Shown here: in pieces, positions 17,429 to 27,187 of the stretch
Layout of the letters: each line of letters opens with the position of its first letter
Position numbering within the stretch: position 1 is the first letter of the stretch
Notes under the pieces: model-generated
The model's input: the letters and a program-made list of their open reading frames with translations, nothing else
What the model was told of the DNA's origin: nothing
Database searches by the model: none
NCBI RefSeq assembly: GCF_009765685.1
Contig: NZ_LMUY01000114.1
Coordinates: forward strand, 57,312 to 121,311
Source of the DNA: Acidisphaera sp. L21
Lineage (GTDB): Bacteria > Pseudomonadota > Alphaproteobacteria > Acetobacterales > Acetobacteraceae
Length of the DNA stretch: 64,000 nucleotides
Direction of reading: 5' to 3'
Position numbers and translations under genes: made by a program

Positions 17429-18565
17429 ATGAAGGCAACAGGTCCCTCGGTGATGGCGTCGACCCTGCGCCCGGACATCGCGCCCGGGGTGGTTGGACGG
17501 ATGGTTCTCAAGGGGGTGACCACCGCCGCTGCCTCATTCCTGCTGTCCGTGTCGGCGCTTGCGCAAGCGGTGCCGGCGGCGGAGTGGTCCCGGTCCACGC
17601 CACAAGCTGCCGGCTGGTCGCCCGACCTTCTGGGAGAGGCTCATCGCTATGCCCAGGAAATTGGGACAGCGAGCCTTTTGATCGTTCAACACGGACAGAT
17701 CATCGATAGCCTAGGCGACGTCAGCCAGCGGCTCGAACTCCATTCCATGCGCAAAAGCCTGCTATCCGCGTTGATCGGCATCGCCGTGGCGGACCGGCGG
17801 ATCAATTTGCATGCAACGCTGGGCCAACTCGGGATCGACGATGTCCCCCCGGCACTGACGCCAGAGGAGAAGCAGGCGACGGTTGCCGACCTGCTCGCCT
17901 CCCGATCCGGCGTGTATCACGTCGCCCTGTACGAGACGGAGGGCGAGCGCCGCAGCCGGCCACCACGGGGCAGCCACCCGCGCGGCACGTTCTGGTACTA
18001 CAACAACTGGGACTTCAACGCTCTCGGCACCATTTACGAGCATGCTGTGGGTCAATCGGTCTTCGCCAGCTTTTTAACCCGCATTGCGCAGCCTATTGGC
18101 ATGCAGGATTATCGCGTGGTCGACGGGCGCTACGTCACCGGGCCGGACTCATCCATACCGGCCTATCCGTTCCATATGAGCGCCCGCGACCTGGCCCGAT
18201 TTGGACTGCTATACTTGCATGGTGGCCAATGGGCGGGGCGGCAGGTGGTGCCGCCCGACTGGGTGGCAGACAGCACCAGGCCGCGTTCCGTCACGACCAT
18301 CGGCTCGGGCTACGCCTATCTTTGGTGGACAGGCTGGGATGGAGCGGGCGTCCCGATCATGGGATTGCCACCGGGCGCATTCTGGGCCGATGGCGCGGAG
18401 GGCCAGTTCGTGGTCGTCGACCCGGCCGATGACCTCGTCGTCGTGCATCAAACCAAGGATGAGCCGGTCGGCCGGCGCAACTTCGGGCACCTCATGTGGC
18501 TGATACGGCGCGCCGCCCATACGGCCGATCCGGGTGCCGATCCGGAGTTGCGCAACCGCCGTTGA
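17429..18565 (+). CDS. Secreted serine hydrolase, beta-lactamase/penicillin-binding protein family
   Basis: 378 residues. The active-site SxxK motif is SMRK (about residues 106-109) and the YxN motif is YNN (191-193), as in class C beta-lactamase-like esterases and D-aminopeptidases (COG1680). The N-terminus contains a signal sequence ending ALAQAVPA; an alternative start at 17501 would make that signal more conventional. Likely a periplasmic esterase or peptidase; nothing nearby suggests antibiotic resistance specifically. Transcribed divergently from the TPR/ATP-grasp gene. Confidence 0.85.
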   Translation: MKATGPSVMASTLRPDIAPGVVGRMVLKGVTTAAASFLLSVSALAQAVPAAEWSRSTPQAAGWSPDLLGEAHRYAQEIGTASLLIVQHGQIIDSLGDVSQRLELHSMRKSLLSALIGIAVADRRINLHATLGQLGIDDVPPALTPEEKQATVADLLASRSGVYHVALYETEGERRSRPPRGSHPRGTFWYYNNWDFNALGTIYEHAVGQSVFASFLTRIAQPIGMQDYRVVDGRYVTGPDSSIPAYPFHMSARDLARFGLLYLHGGQWAGRQVVPPDWVADSTRPRSVTTIGSGYAYLWWTGWDGAGVPIMGLPPGAFWADGAEGQFVVVDPADDLVVVHQTKDEPVGRRNFGHLMWLIRRAAHTADPGADPELRNRR

Positions 18566-18611
18566 CCGACTTGGGCTGGCGTTGCCGTCAGCGCGTAGCC
18601 AGACTTGGTTT

Positions 18612-18833
18612 CTACCGCGACCTGTAGTTTTCGCTGATCAAACTGAAATCGTCCAGCGAGATCATGACCGTGCCATCCGCATCAGCCGCGGCGGCGGCAA
18701 GGTTTTGCAGGTCGATAAGCAGAGCTACCTTTTGGGGACCCGACGCATGCGTCTGCCCCGATTGTGAGATCAACCCGATGGCCGCGTCGCACGCCTTGAC
18801 GATCTGCTTAGCCGGCAAAATTGCAGAGGTCAT
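18612..18833 (-). CDS. Small hypothetical protein
   Basis: 73 residues, unrecognised. The codon usage is GC-rich at third positions and the protein is a plausible soluble, alanine-rich helical chain (LLIDLQNLAAAAADADGTVM). It occupies the gap between the serine hydrolase and the next hydrolase on the opposite strand, and no better frame exists there. No clear ribosome site. Real but uncertain. Confidence 0.4.
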   Translation of the reverse strand: MTSAILPAKQIVKACDAAIGLISQSGQTHASGPQKVALLIDLQNLAAAAADADGTVMISLDDFSLISENYRSR

Positions 18834-18949
18834 GTGTGATCCACCCGTTCGGTGGCGCTAACGCTGTTCCAGCGGAACGAGTTGCGCCAGGATTGCCGGC
18901 GCCAGTGGTCGGTTTTAGCATATCGACGGGTGCCCTATTGGAGCAGCAG

Positions 18950-20092
18950 ATGGCCGCGCCGCCCTTGATTTTGGACCGCAACGGGGCCGTGTTCGAACGA
19001 CACAGCTACAGCCACGACGACCTCGAACTCGTGGCGTGGGTCATCCGCCCGCCTGGACCCGGTCCCTTCCCCTTACTCATGCAGAACCACGGTTCCGGCA
19101 TTGGCGTCGGCCCGCATGGCACGCTCACCGGTGATCCATCGCGCGCGACGGTCGATCCCGAGAACCCGGCATGGGCGCGCATCATAGATGGCGGCGCTCT
19201 GGTTCTGTTCCCAGAAGGTCGTGGCTATGGCGGCTCGGACGGGCCGAACCCACTCGAAACTGTGCGCCGGGGCACCGAAGCGACGTTCGAGATGCTGCTA
19301 GGCCGGGCTGCCGATGCCAATGCCGCGGCGGATTGGGCTTGCAACCGTCCCGACGTGGACGCTGCGCGCTGCGTCATCGTCGGTGCCAGCCATGGCGCCG
19401 TCGTCACATTGCTGGCCGCCTCCCAGCGTGCCTACGGGGCAGCCATCGCGCAGGCTACCGGCGCCGCATATGGCCACACCGAGGCAAGCATTCGCCCCAT
19501 CGCCAACGCCGCTTCGCGCATCACGGCGCCCGTATTGTTCCAGCACATGCGGACCGACACGATGGTCCCGATGGCGGGTGCCCAGCACATCTTCGATTGG
19601 AGCAGCCGCCTGCGGCCCCAGCAGCGGTGGCGCGACTATCCCGGCGCACCCGGCGTCGAAGGGCACAACATCTTCAATCCCGCCAACTGGTCACAGGTTC
19701 GCCCCGACTATATCGCGGCCATTCGCGCCGGGTTCAACGCTGCCGCATCCGCGCCACAGGATCCGCCGGAGCAGTGGCAGACCTTGGAGTTCCTGCTACC
19801 AGAAACGCTTCGTCCGGATGCTGCGCGCTGGGCTGGGCGGTTCGGCCCAGAGGGACCAGCCGCCATGGTCGCCTTGGACGGGGAGCAGGTGGTTTATTCT
19901 TGGAAAGATCGAGATTCACGCGGCTACGGCGAAGCGGCGATCATCCATCGTGGGGATGCGCTGTTTTTCGAGCCATGGCCGGGTATCTCCCTTCTGCTGG
20001 AGCCACTGCCGAATAACGCGTTGCAGGCTACGTTCGAGCGGCGCGACCGTCGCTCGGTGGCGCAGCTCGATCCGGTTGGTCAGGGTCCATAA
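18950..20092 (+). CDS. Alpha/beta hydrolase, dienelactone hydrolase/prolyl oligopeptidase-like
   Basis: 380 residues from ATG 18950; the open frame extends upstream to 18821 but those residues look non-coding. The oxyanion region is LMQNHGSGIG, the nucleophile elbow GASHGA, the acid probably the Asp in MRTDTMVP and the histidine in GVEGHNIFN. No signal peptide, so cytosolic. Probably an esterase or peptidase; substrate unknown. It ends 13 bases before the convergent kinase gene. Confidence 0.78.
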   Translation: MAAPPLILDRNGAVFERHSYSHDDLELVAWVIRPPGPGPFPLLMQNHGSGIGVGPHGTLTGDPSRATVDPENPAWARIIDGGALVLFPEGRGYGGSDGPNPLETVRRGTEATFEMLLGRAADANAAADWACNRPDVDAARCVIVGASHGAVVTLLAASQRAYGAAIAQATGAAYGHTEASIRPIANAASRITAPVLFQHMRTDTMVPMAGAQHIFDWSSRLRPQQRWRDYPGAPGVEGHNIFNPANWSQVRPDYIAAIRAGFNAAASAPQDPPEQWQTLEFLLPETLRPDAARWAGRFGPEGPAAMVALDGEQVVYSWKDRDSRGYGEAAIIHRGDALFFEPWPGISLLLEPLPNNALQATFERRDRRSVAQLDPVGQGP

Positions 20093-20105
20093 CCGCGAAG
20101 AACCG

Positions 20106-21128
20106 TCACAATAGACCCGGAGATAGTTTGTCGCGCTCCCAGGCCAGCAGGAACCCGACCTCGCGTTCCAGCCAGGCGGCCGACAGAACTTCGCGTCCCC
20201 ATTCTGCCGTCCGCCCGGCATATTCGCCCATCAGCCAGATGTGCCGGATCGCCACGAACAGGGGGGTTGCCGCCTCGTCCACCGGCGTCATAGGGCGAAC
20301 GGTCCGGTAACCCTGGTCGAACGCTTGCCACACGGCATGCCGCCGCCGCCCGAACGACACCTGCGCCCAGAGATGCACCGCCAAGTCGTACGCCAGGTAG
20401 CCGAACCCGCCATCGTCAAAATCGAACAACACTGCTTGCCCGGCGTAACGGCCGGCCGCGGGAATACGAGCGTTCAGCCCGTGACAATCGCCGTGGCAAC
20501 GCGTGCGTGTCAGATCACGATCAACGCGTTCAACCGCCGTGGCGAGCCGCTGCGCCAGCGCTGTCAGGTCACCCCGGGCCTGTGGCGCTTCGAAATCGAG
20601 CGCCAGCACCGCCGCCACTTGCCGGTGCAGCAAGTGATCCAAATCCAGCCGGTAGCGCCCCTCCGCGCGGCCAGGGTACCGATCGGCGGCATGATGCACG
20701 CGGGCCAGGGCCGCCCCTTGGACCCGCGCGTCATCGGGATTGTCGAGATTCGGCGGACGTCCGGCGACATGCTGGAACAACACGGCGGCGCGGGGACCAT
20801 CCGGTAGTGCAACACTGGTGAACAGTGCGCTGTCTCTCGCCGGCACGGCTTCTGCAACTGCCACACCCTCGGCACCGAGGAAGGCGAGGAATGCTGTTTC
20901 GGAGGCGACGTCGGCTGGCCCGCGGGCGCGGTGACCGGCGACACGGAATATGAAGCGGTTCCCAATCCCGGCGTTCACCTCGTAGACGTCGTTGAAACCG
21001 CGATGCAGCAGGTGGCAGGTTACGCTTCGCCCTACATCGAATTGCTTGGTCACGAATTCGGCGACGGCCTCCGCCGAGGCGGTCGCATAGCTCACAGGGA
21101 GTTTGGCAGGGGTTGAGGACGGCGACAT
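20106..21128 (-). CDS. Aminoglycoside phosphotransferase (APH)-fold kinase
   Basis: 340 residues from ATG 21128 (MSPSSTPAKLPVSYA). The kinase catalytic loop TRCHGDCHGLN and the metal-binding DFDDGGFGYLAYDLA are intact. In this broad family, members act on homoserine, choline, fructosamine, spectinomycin or macrolides; the closest general look is the housekeeping homoserine kinase II/SrkA-like branch rather than a specialised resistance enzyme. It starts head to head with the gamma-glutamyltransferase gene, about 200 bases away. Substrate unknown. Confidence 0.82.
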   Translation of the reverse strand: MSPSSTPAKLPVSYATASAEAVAEFVTKQFDVGRSVTCHLLHRGFNDVYEVNAGIGNRFIFRVAGHRARGPADVASETAFLAFLGAEGVAVAEAVPARDSALFTSVALPDGPRAAVLFQHVAGRPPNLDNPDDARVQGAALARVHHAADRYPGRAEGRYRLDLDHLLHRQVAAVLALDFEAPQARGDLTALAQRLATAVERVDRDLTRTRCHGDCHGLNARIPAAGRYAGQAVLFDFDDGGFGYLAYDLAVHLWAQVSFGRRRHAVWQAFDQGYRTVRPMTPVDEAATPLFVAIRHIWLMGEYAGRTAEWGREVLSAAWLEREVGFLLAWERDKLSPGLL

Positions 21129-21334
21129 CAAGCAATGCTGAGCTCGCCGGCAATGGTCTGCAAGGGTGCGGAAACGACTCAGATGCTGAGCCAATGCGGG
21201 CTGGCGCCGTATTGGGGGCCAAGATGCTCGGTAACGGGTTCCACATTGCAAACCGAGGATGCCCGATATTGAATGGGTCGCCGTCCCTGCGTGCCGGGTC
21301 TTCTTCGCGCCTTCCCAGAACAGAGGAAAAAGCC

Positions 21335-23086
21335 ATGGCGTTCGCTCTGCCAACGACGAAATCCAACCGTCCGCTGCTGATGGGCAACAGCCACGTGGTG
21401 GCGGCAGGACATTACCTGTCCGCCCTGGCCGGGCTGGAGATGCTGGAAGCGGGCGGTAATGCGATCGATGCCGGGGTCGCCGCGGGCATTGCCACCGGTG
21501 TGCTGGAAGGCACCCATGTCAGCTTCGCCGGCGTGGCGCCCATCATCATCCGCATGGCCACCGGCGTGGTGGAGACGATAAGCGGTCTCGGCTATTGGCC
21601 GGCTGCCGCCACCCCCGACTATTTCGCACAACATTTTGGCGGCAAAATCCCGCCGGGGGTTGCCCGAACCGTGATCCCCGCCGCGCCAGATGCCTGGATC
21701 ACCGCGCTGGAGCGCCACGGCACGATGAGCTTCGCCGACGTCGCGGCACCATCCATCCGACTCTGCAACGAGGGCTTTCCGGCGCACGCCTTCATGGCAA
21801 ACTTCATCGCCAAGCGCCGCGCCATGATCGAACGCTACCCGAGTACGGTCGAGATCTATCTTCCCGGCGGCCAACCCCCCGCCATGGGACAGGTGTTCGT
21901 GCAAACAGATCTGGGTGCGACGCTGCAGTACATGGCGGATGAAGATCGTGCGCAGAGCCGGCATGGCCGTCTCGCCGGGCTCGCCGCAGCGCGCGCCTCG
22001 TTCTATCGCGGCGACATTGCGCAGAAGATCGTTGCCTTCCATCGGGCGGAGGGCGGGTTGATCACCGCGAAGGATCTTGCCGGTTTCCGGGTGGGTATCG
22101 AAAAGCCCGTGGAGGGGCGGTTTGGGGATCTCATGGTTTGGACCTGTGGACCGTGGTGTCAGGGACCGATGCTACTGCAAACGCTGAACCTGCTGGACCC
22201 TGCCGCCCTGCGTAGCGCCGGCCACAACTCAGCGGAGGCGATCCACGCCATAACCGAGGCCATCAAGCTCGCCGCCGCCGATCGTGAAGCCTATTACGGC
22301 GATCCGCGATTCATGGACGTGCCGATCGATGCCTTGGTGAGCCCAGCCTATGCCGCCAGGCGCCGCATGCTGATCGATCCTGGCCGCGCCGCGCCCGACA
22401 TGCCGGCGCCCGGCTCCGTCACCGGCGAACCGTGGCATGGAGACCTGCTGCGCAATTCGCTGGACCACGCCCCGGCACCGATCGAGGAGGATGAGAGCGC
22501 CGCCGACACCTCGTATTGCTGCGCCGTCGATCGCTGGGGCAACGTATTCTCCGCCACGCCCAGCGACGGGAACACGGCCTGCCCGGTGATCCCCGGCACC
22601 GGCTTCGTCGCGTCCGGCCGCGGGTCGCAATCACGGGCCGATCCGGACCATCCGGCTTGCCTGGCGCCGGGCAAGCGCCCACGCCTTACGCCCAACCCGG
22701 CGATTGCGATGAAGGCCGGTGAATACGTCATGCCGTTCGGGACGCCCGGCGGGGACGTGCAGGTGCAGGCGATGGTGCAATGCCTGGCCAACATGGCGGT
22801 CTATGGCATGGATCCGCAATCAGCCGTTGAGGCGCCACGCTTCGCCAGCTACAGCTTTCCATCCTCATTCGCCCCATACGACTATCGTCCCGGCGTGCTG
22901 GCCGTCGAAAATCGCATTAGGACGGAAACAGCCGACACGCTGGCGGCGAAGGGTCACATCATTGAATGGTGGCCGGCTTTGGCTGGCGAGGCAGGTTCGG
23001 TCTGCATGATCCACCACGATCTGAACAGCAACGTGAAGTCCGGTGGCGCCGATCCGCGGCGAACGGCCTATGCGATGGGGCGGTAA
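21335..23086 (+). CDS. Gamma-glutamyltransferase family protein
   Basis: 583 residues from ATG 21335, preceded by AGAGGA. The N-terminus AGLEMLEAGGNAIDAGVAAG is the family hallmark, and self-processing should occur before the nucleophile threonine at about residue 392 (AADTSYCCAVDRWGN), giving large and small subunits. There is no signal peptide, unlike periplasmic glutathione-cleaving GGTs, so it is probably cytosolic and cleaves imported gamma-glutamyl compounds or acts as an acylase. The nearby peptide ABC importer (25.5-30.9 kb) would fit a peptide or glutathione scavenging role; this link is inference. Confidence 0.88.
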   Translation: MAFALPTTKSNRPLLMGNSHVVAAGHYLSALAGLEMLEAGGNAIDAGVAAGIATGVLEGTHVSFAGVAPIIIRMATGVVETISGLGYWPAAATPDYFAQHFGGKIPPGVARTVIPAAPDAWITALERHGTMSFADVAAPSIRLCNEGFPAHAFMANFIAKRRAMIERYPSTVEIYLPGGQPPAMGQVFVQTDLGATLQYMADEDRAQSRHGRLAGLAAARASFYRGDIAQKIVAFHRAEGGLITAKDLAGFRVGIEKPVEGRFGDLMVWTCGPWCQGPMLLQTLNLLDPAALRSAGHNSAEAIHAITEAIKLAAADREAYYGDPRFMDVPIDALVSPAYAARRRMLIDPGRAAPDMPAPGSVTGEPWHGDLLRNSLDHAPAPIEEDESAADTSYCCAVDRWGNVFSATPSDGNTACPVIPGTGFVASGRGSQSRADPDHPACLAPGKRPRLTPNPAIAMKAGEYVMPFGTPGGDVQVQAMVQCLANMAVYGMDPQSAVEAPRFASYSFPSSFAPYDYRPGVLAVENRIRTETADTLAAKGHIIEWWPALAGEAGSVCMIHHDLNSNVKSGGADPRRTAYAMGR

Positions 23087-23096
23087 ACCGCTGAGA

Positions 23097-23303
23097 CAGC
23101 ATGGCTGGATTGAAACGACGACCTTGGACCTGGCGATGAAGCAAGCGCTGACGGAGATGATCGCCTTCATCTGCGAGCGCACCGGCTGGGAACCGGTGAA
23201 CGCCTATCAAACCTGTTCCAAGGCCGTCGATTTTCACGTCACGCAGAACGTCAATGGCGAAAAAGGTGTGCACGGTATGCTGCGAAAGGGCCTGCTGTTC
23301 TAG
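23097..23303 (+). pseudogene. Acetamidase/formamidase C-terminal fragment
   Basis: The frame reads TTLDLAMKQALTEMIAFICE, then NAYQTCSKAVDFHVTQNVNG and EKGVHGMLRKGLLF-stop. This is the conserved end of FmdA/AmdA-type amidases (A...A...MI.FL......AY.L.S...D..ITQ.V....GVH..IPK..F). Only the last 65 or so residues exist; the preceding sequence belongs to the GGT gene in another frame. It is a truncated relic, suggesting an amidase gene once lay here and was lost when the GGT gene was placed next to it. Confidence 0.6.
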
Positions 23304-23320
23304 CGACGCGCCCTGGCCGC

Positions 23321-24907
23321 CTATGCGGACTTCGTCACGTTCCAGAATATCTGCAATGGCGTCGGGGCGAAGCCAGCCAGGGTGCGGCGCCAGGCAAAGG
23401 GGGAGGCGAATTGCCCGGCGGGAATATATGGGATCACCTGCCAAAGACGCTGCTGCAGGGCGTCCAGCGCCACTCGCTTGGCGTCCGGCTCAGTCTGCGC
23501 GAGATAGCTTGTCTTGAGCGCGGAGGCCTCATCATCACAGGCGCCGCCAACGAGCGCACGTGACCCACAGGTCGTGTCCGCCGTCTGGTTGGTCAACGGC
23601 TGGTGGAGCGAGGCACCTGTGCCATAGCTGGCATAGATGTTCCAACTGCCATTCGACGGGTATTTGCTGGTGACGCTGGTCATCTGACCCCACGCCATCA
23701 TCCGCAAGTCGACGTTGAAGCCGATGTCGCTCATGCGCCGGGCCAGCACCGCCGTCATGCCGCCGATCGGGGGCAACTCGTCGGTTCCGATGACGACGAC
23801 CGGCTCACCGTTATAGCCCGACGCAGCCAACATCCGCCTGGCCTCGTCCAGGTTGGACTGCGCGTAAGGTTCGCTTCCGGCCAACGTCTCGTTCGGGGAG
23901 CCGCAGACGAAGAAAGAGTGGCATGGGGAAAACCAGGCCGGATCCCCGACGGCGGCCTGCATGAACTCCGTCTGGTCAACCATCTTGGCGACTGCCCGGC
24001 GAACGAGGACATTATCGAACGGCGCCTCACTCTGGTTCATCCGGATCGTGCCGACGGAGGGTAGTGGGAGGAGCCGATCGATGATGACATCCGGGCTCCG
24101 GCGCAGTGTCGGCAGCAGGTCGATCGGCACCGTGTCCCAGAAATCCATCTCACCCGCGATCAGGGCGGCAGCGGCGGTGGCGGCATCCGGGATCACATGC
24201 CATTCTAGCCGGTCGATTTCGACGATGCGGGCGCCTGCGAGTCCATCTGGCGGTTCGCTCCGCGGGATGTAGTCGGGGTTCTTCTCGTAGACGACCAAAG
24301 ATCCCGGCACCCACTCGGACGCCACGAAGCGGAACGGGCCCGAGCCGATAATGTCTGTCACGGCCTTATTGGGGTCGGTCTGCGCATCGCGCTCGCGCAT
24401 GATCTGCGGCAGGATGGCACCGACGGCACCTAGGGTATACTCGACCCACGGATAGGGCGCCTTCAGTCGCAGGCTGAAGACGATGTCGCTCTCGATGTCA
24501 TAGGCGGCGATCTGGGCGGCCAGGCGCCCGCCGGACGCATCCTTGGCCATCCATCGCTTCAGCGAGGCGACGACATCCCGCGATCGGACCGGCTGGCCAT
24601 CGTGGAACAGCATGCCGGCACGCAGAGTGAAGCGATACACCAGCCGGTCGGACGAGACTGTGTATGATTCTGCCGCCATCGGCCGAACGTTCAACTTGGA
24701 ATCCCACGTCAGCAACGTCTCGTAGACCAGGGCGCCGTGCATCTTGGTGATCTGCGCGCCGCTCAGATGCGGGTCGAGAACGCGAAGATCTGCCTGGGGA
24801 ATGACCTTGAGCACGCTAGGTCCCGCGGCGCGGCCCGGCGTCGTGGACAGCCCGACCAGCGTTGCGGCCGCGGCGGTTGTCATTAAGGATCGCCGGCTGG
24901 CTGTCAT
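23321..24907 (-). CDS. Peptide/nickel-type ABC transporter substrate-binding protein (family 5)
   Basis: About 528 residues from ATG 24907 (a GTG at 24913 is also possible). A twin-arginine-like, alanine-rich export signal (TASRRSLMTTAAAATLVGLS) leads into an SBP_bac_5 domain with the family start LRVLDPHLSGAQIT and GSGPFRFVASEWVPGS. It captures peptides or similar solutes in the periplasm. It has no permease of its own and probably feeds the ABC system at 27.2-30.9 kb, which has a second binding protein, suggesting two ligands. Confidence 0.88.
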   Translation of the reverse strand: MTASRRSLMTTAAAATLVGLSTTPGRAAGPSVLKVIPQADLRVLDPHLSGAQITKMHGALVYETLLTWDSKLNVRPMAAESYTVSSDRLVYRFTLRAGMLFHDGQPVRSRDVVASLKRWMAKDASGGRLAAQIAAYDIESDIVFSLRLKAPYPWVEYTLGAVGAILPQIMRERDAQTDPNKAVTDIIGSGPFRFVASEWVPGSLVVYEKNPDYIPRSEPPDGLAGARIVEIDRLEWHVIPDAATAAAALIAGEMDFWDTVPIDLLPTLRRSPDVIIDRLLPLPSVGTIRMNQSEAPFDNVLVRRAVAKMVDQTEFMQAAVGDPAWFSPCHSFFVCGSPNETLAGSEPYAQSNLDEARRMLAASGYNGEPVVVIGTDELPPIGGMTAVLARRMSDIGFNVDLRMMAWGQMTSVTSKYPSNGSWNIYASYGTGASLHQPLTNQTADTTCGSRALVGGACDDEASALKTSYLAQTEPDAKRVALDALQQRLWQVIPYIPAGQFASPFAWRRTLAGFAPTPLQIFWNVTKSA

Positions 24908-25115
24908 TCTCACGTCCCACTCGACTGCCGAAACACCCTATATGGGCGGCCTCAGACGCTCAATGCCGTGCGGACGATCGTGCTGCTGGCAGGTGTCCGC
25001 ACCGGCGCGGCGTCGCTTCTAAATCACCACTGCGCGATTGTGTGATAATCCGGCAACTACGGAGTCCGGCGGGCATTGAGGTGACAGAACTAGGCACTCG
25101 TAAGGACCCGCCCCC

Positions 25116-25484
25116 ATGCGTTCGAGCACCATCGCCCTCATTGTCGGCTTGATCGCTGCGCCGGCTGCCATCGTGCTGGCGCCGCAAACCCAGGTCTTTG
25201 CCGCGGAGCTATTTCCACTCGTCGACAACACGCTCACCACGTCGACATTTGGTCCTCGCCAGTTTGAACCGGCGCCGATGATCGCACCGGCCGTCGGTGT
25301 GTCCCGTGTCGAATTGCTCGCTGCACCGGGGAGCCGCGCGACAGGGTCGGGGCCCATCAACGGCACGCCTTTCAGTGCGGGGCCGGGCAGCGTGTTTTCA
25401 GAGGGCGGCGCCCAGACTTCGCAGGCCGATCGCACGCTGACGGCCGACGGCATCGATGGTGCCACGCCCAGCCTGGGTAAGTAG
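25116..25484 (+). CDS. Small secreted hypothetical protein
   Basis: 122 residues with a convincing signal peptide (MRSSTIALIVGLIAAPAAIV) and a polar Gly/Ser/Ala-rich mature chain lacking cysteines. AAGGA lies at proper spacing before the ATG. Not recognised. It lies alone between two minus-strand binding-protein genes. An overlapping antisense frame (25019-25465) looks like a shadow. Confidence 0.55.
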   Translation: MRSSTIALIVGLIAAPAAIVLAPQTQVFAAELFPLVDNTLTTSTFGPRQFEPAPMIAPAVGVSRVELLAAPGSRATGSGPINGTPFSAGPGSVFSEGGAQTSQADRTLTADGIDGATPSLGK

Positions 25485-25516
25485 GCGGAACCCGGTCAGT
25501 TGGTGACGCCTGCCTA

Positions 25517-27163
25517 TCAGGCTTTGGGCTTCAGATAGGCGTAGCGTGCATAGGGGTCTTGGGAGAAGGTCACACCAGTGATCTTCGGGCTCGTGACGAT
25601 GGTGCGGCCCATGACAACGAGTGGGTTGGAGGTCGCGCAGGACTCTGCAAGTTTGTTTTGGATGGTCTGGTAGGCGGCTACTCGGGCTGCGACGTCGACC
25701 GAGTTCCGATATTTCTCGTGCAGGGCGTCAGCTTCCAAATCGCTGTAGCGCGCCCAATTCGTGACGCCCCCCGTGGCGCTCTTGGTGACGACAGTCAGAT
25801 TGGTCAGCGTTGACGGGTCGTTCAACCAGATCGTGTTTTCCGCCATATACATGCCCGACATCATTTGATCTGTGCCATTGATACGGGCACGGAAGGCGTC
25901 CAGCAGTTGCAGCGCGGGCGTCGGCTTGAGGGAAGCTGTCACGCCAATGCGCTTCATCGAGGCTTGGATCAGAATTGCGATGTCGTTGTTGTAGGGAATG
26001 GACGAGCTATACCAGAAGTCGAAGCTGAAGGTTTCCTGGCCCGCCTCCTTCAAGAGCGTCTTCGCTTTGTCCAGGTTTAGCGCGTAGCGCGCGAAGCTGT
26101 CATTGTTCGTGACGTCTTCAGGGTTGTAAAATCCGGTGGCTCGCTTGCCGCGGCCGGATAGCGCGGTGCGGATGATCTGATCGATCGGGATGGCATACAT
26201 CATGGCCTGGCGCACACGCGGATCGGTAAAGGGCGCTTTGTCCATGGCCAGGGAGACGCGTAGCATATCGGGCGTTTCGCCATGCAGGACCGGGAAACCG
26301 GCGGAAGCCAAGGCGTCGTATTGACGCCCTGTAAGGCCCTCGGCGCAGTAATCGACGACACCCCCACGCACCAATGCGACAAGGTCGGCATTGCCGCGGA
26401 TACGCAGGATCACCGTCTCGAACGCCGGCTGCGATCCCGACCAGTGGTTTGGCACCGCCTTCAGTTCCAGCTGCGTATTCGGGTCGCGGCTAGCGATGTA
26501 GTACGGGCCGGTCGTCGCGAGATTCTTGATCAGCCATTGATTGGCCCATGGGTCATCCGCCGTGACGTGCTTCTTCACCTCGACTGAGTCCAGGATGGCA
26601 AATTGCTGGAACTTCATCGATGTCAGCGCGACGGGAATGGCCGTCGGCGTTCCGAGGTTGTCGGTGAAGGTGATGCGCACGGTTTGTGGGTCGACTGCTT
26701 CAATTTGCTTGGCGTCGTAGATCCCAGCCACCGCCGCCTGATTTTTGCCATTGCCGACGATGCGGATCAGGCGCTCGAAGCTATAGCGCACGTCCTCCGC
26801 CGTTACTGGATTGCCCGTAGGATAAAACTTCACACCCTGGCGCAGTTTGAATGTTATCACCGGGCCTTCGGCGACCCAGCTCTCCGCAAGCTGCGGCACG
26901 ACGTCCGTCGGATGGGCCGCCAGCGTTCCGTCCGGTTGCGGCAAGAATTTCATCTGCACCAGGCGCTCGTAGACGTTGACGAGGATCTCCTGGTCCTGCT
27001 GGTTGCGGATGTCGACCGGGTCAAGGCTTGCGACATCGTTCGGGATCGCATGCACCAGCGGCTTGGCGGCTTGTGCGCGAGTGTCTACGGCATGCAGCCC
27101 GGCAATGGCGACAACGCCGCCCCCGAATGCGAGCTTGCCCAATCCGCGGCGATCGATCTTCAT
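25517..27163 (-). CDS. Peptide-type ABC transporter substrate-binding protein (family 5), second copy
   Basis: 548 residues from ATG 27163, with AAAGGA upstream; a start eight codons earlier is less likely. The signal region MKIDRRGLGKLAFGGGVVAI is Tat-like. SBP_bac_5 features include NDVASLDPVDIRNQQDQEIL and FKLRQGVKFYPTGNPVTAED. It is about 25 bases downstream of the ATPase gene, so it is the last member of the permease-ATPase-binding protein operon and the main receptor of that importer. Confidence 0.9.
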   Translation of the reverse strand: MKIDRRGLGKLAFGGGVVAIAGLHAVDTRAQAAKPLVHAIPNDVASLDPVDIRNQQDQEILVNVYERLVQMKFLPQPDGTLAAHPTDVVPQLAESWVAEGPVITFKLRQGVKFYPTGNPVTAEDVRYSFERLIRIVGNGKNQAAVAGIYDAKQIEAVDPQTVRITFTDNLGTPTAIPVALTSMKFQQFAILDSVEVKKHVTADDPWANQWLIKNLATTGPYYIASRDPNTQLELKAVPNHWSGSQPAFETVILRIRGNADLVALVRGGVVDYCAEGLTGRQYDALASAGFPVLHGETPDMLRVSLAMDKAPFTDPRVRQAMMYAIPIDQIIRTALSGRGKRATGFYNPEDVTNNDSFARYALNLDKAKTLLKEAGQETFSFDFWYSSSIPYNNDIAILIQASMKRIGVTASLKPTPALQLLDAFRARINGTDQMMSGMYMAENTIWLNDPSTLTNLTVVTKSATGGVTNWARYSDLEADALHEKYRNSVDVAARVAAYQTIQNKLAESCATSNPLVVMGRTIVTSPKITGVTFSQDPYARYAYLKPKA

Positions 27164-27187
27164 CGGTGTGTCCTTTCCAGGTCGCAT

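Noticed and set aside
25019..25465. 148-residue minus-strand frame opposite the small secreted protein
   Set aside because: The plus-strand frame has a ribosome site and signal peptide; the antisense one has neither.
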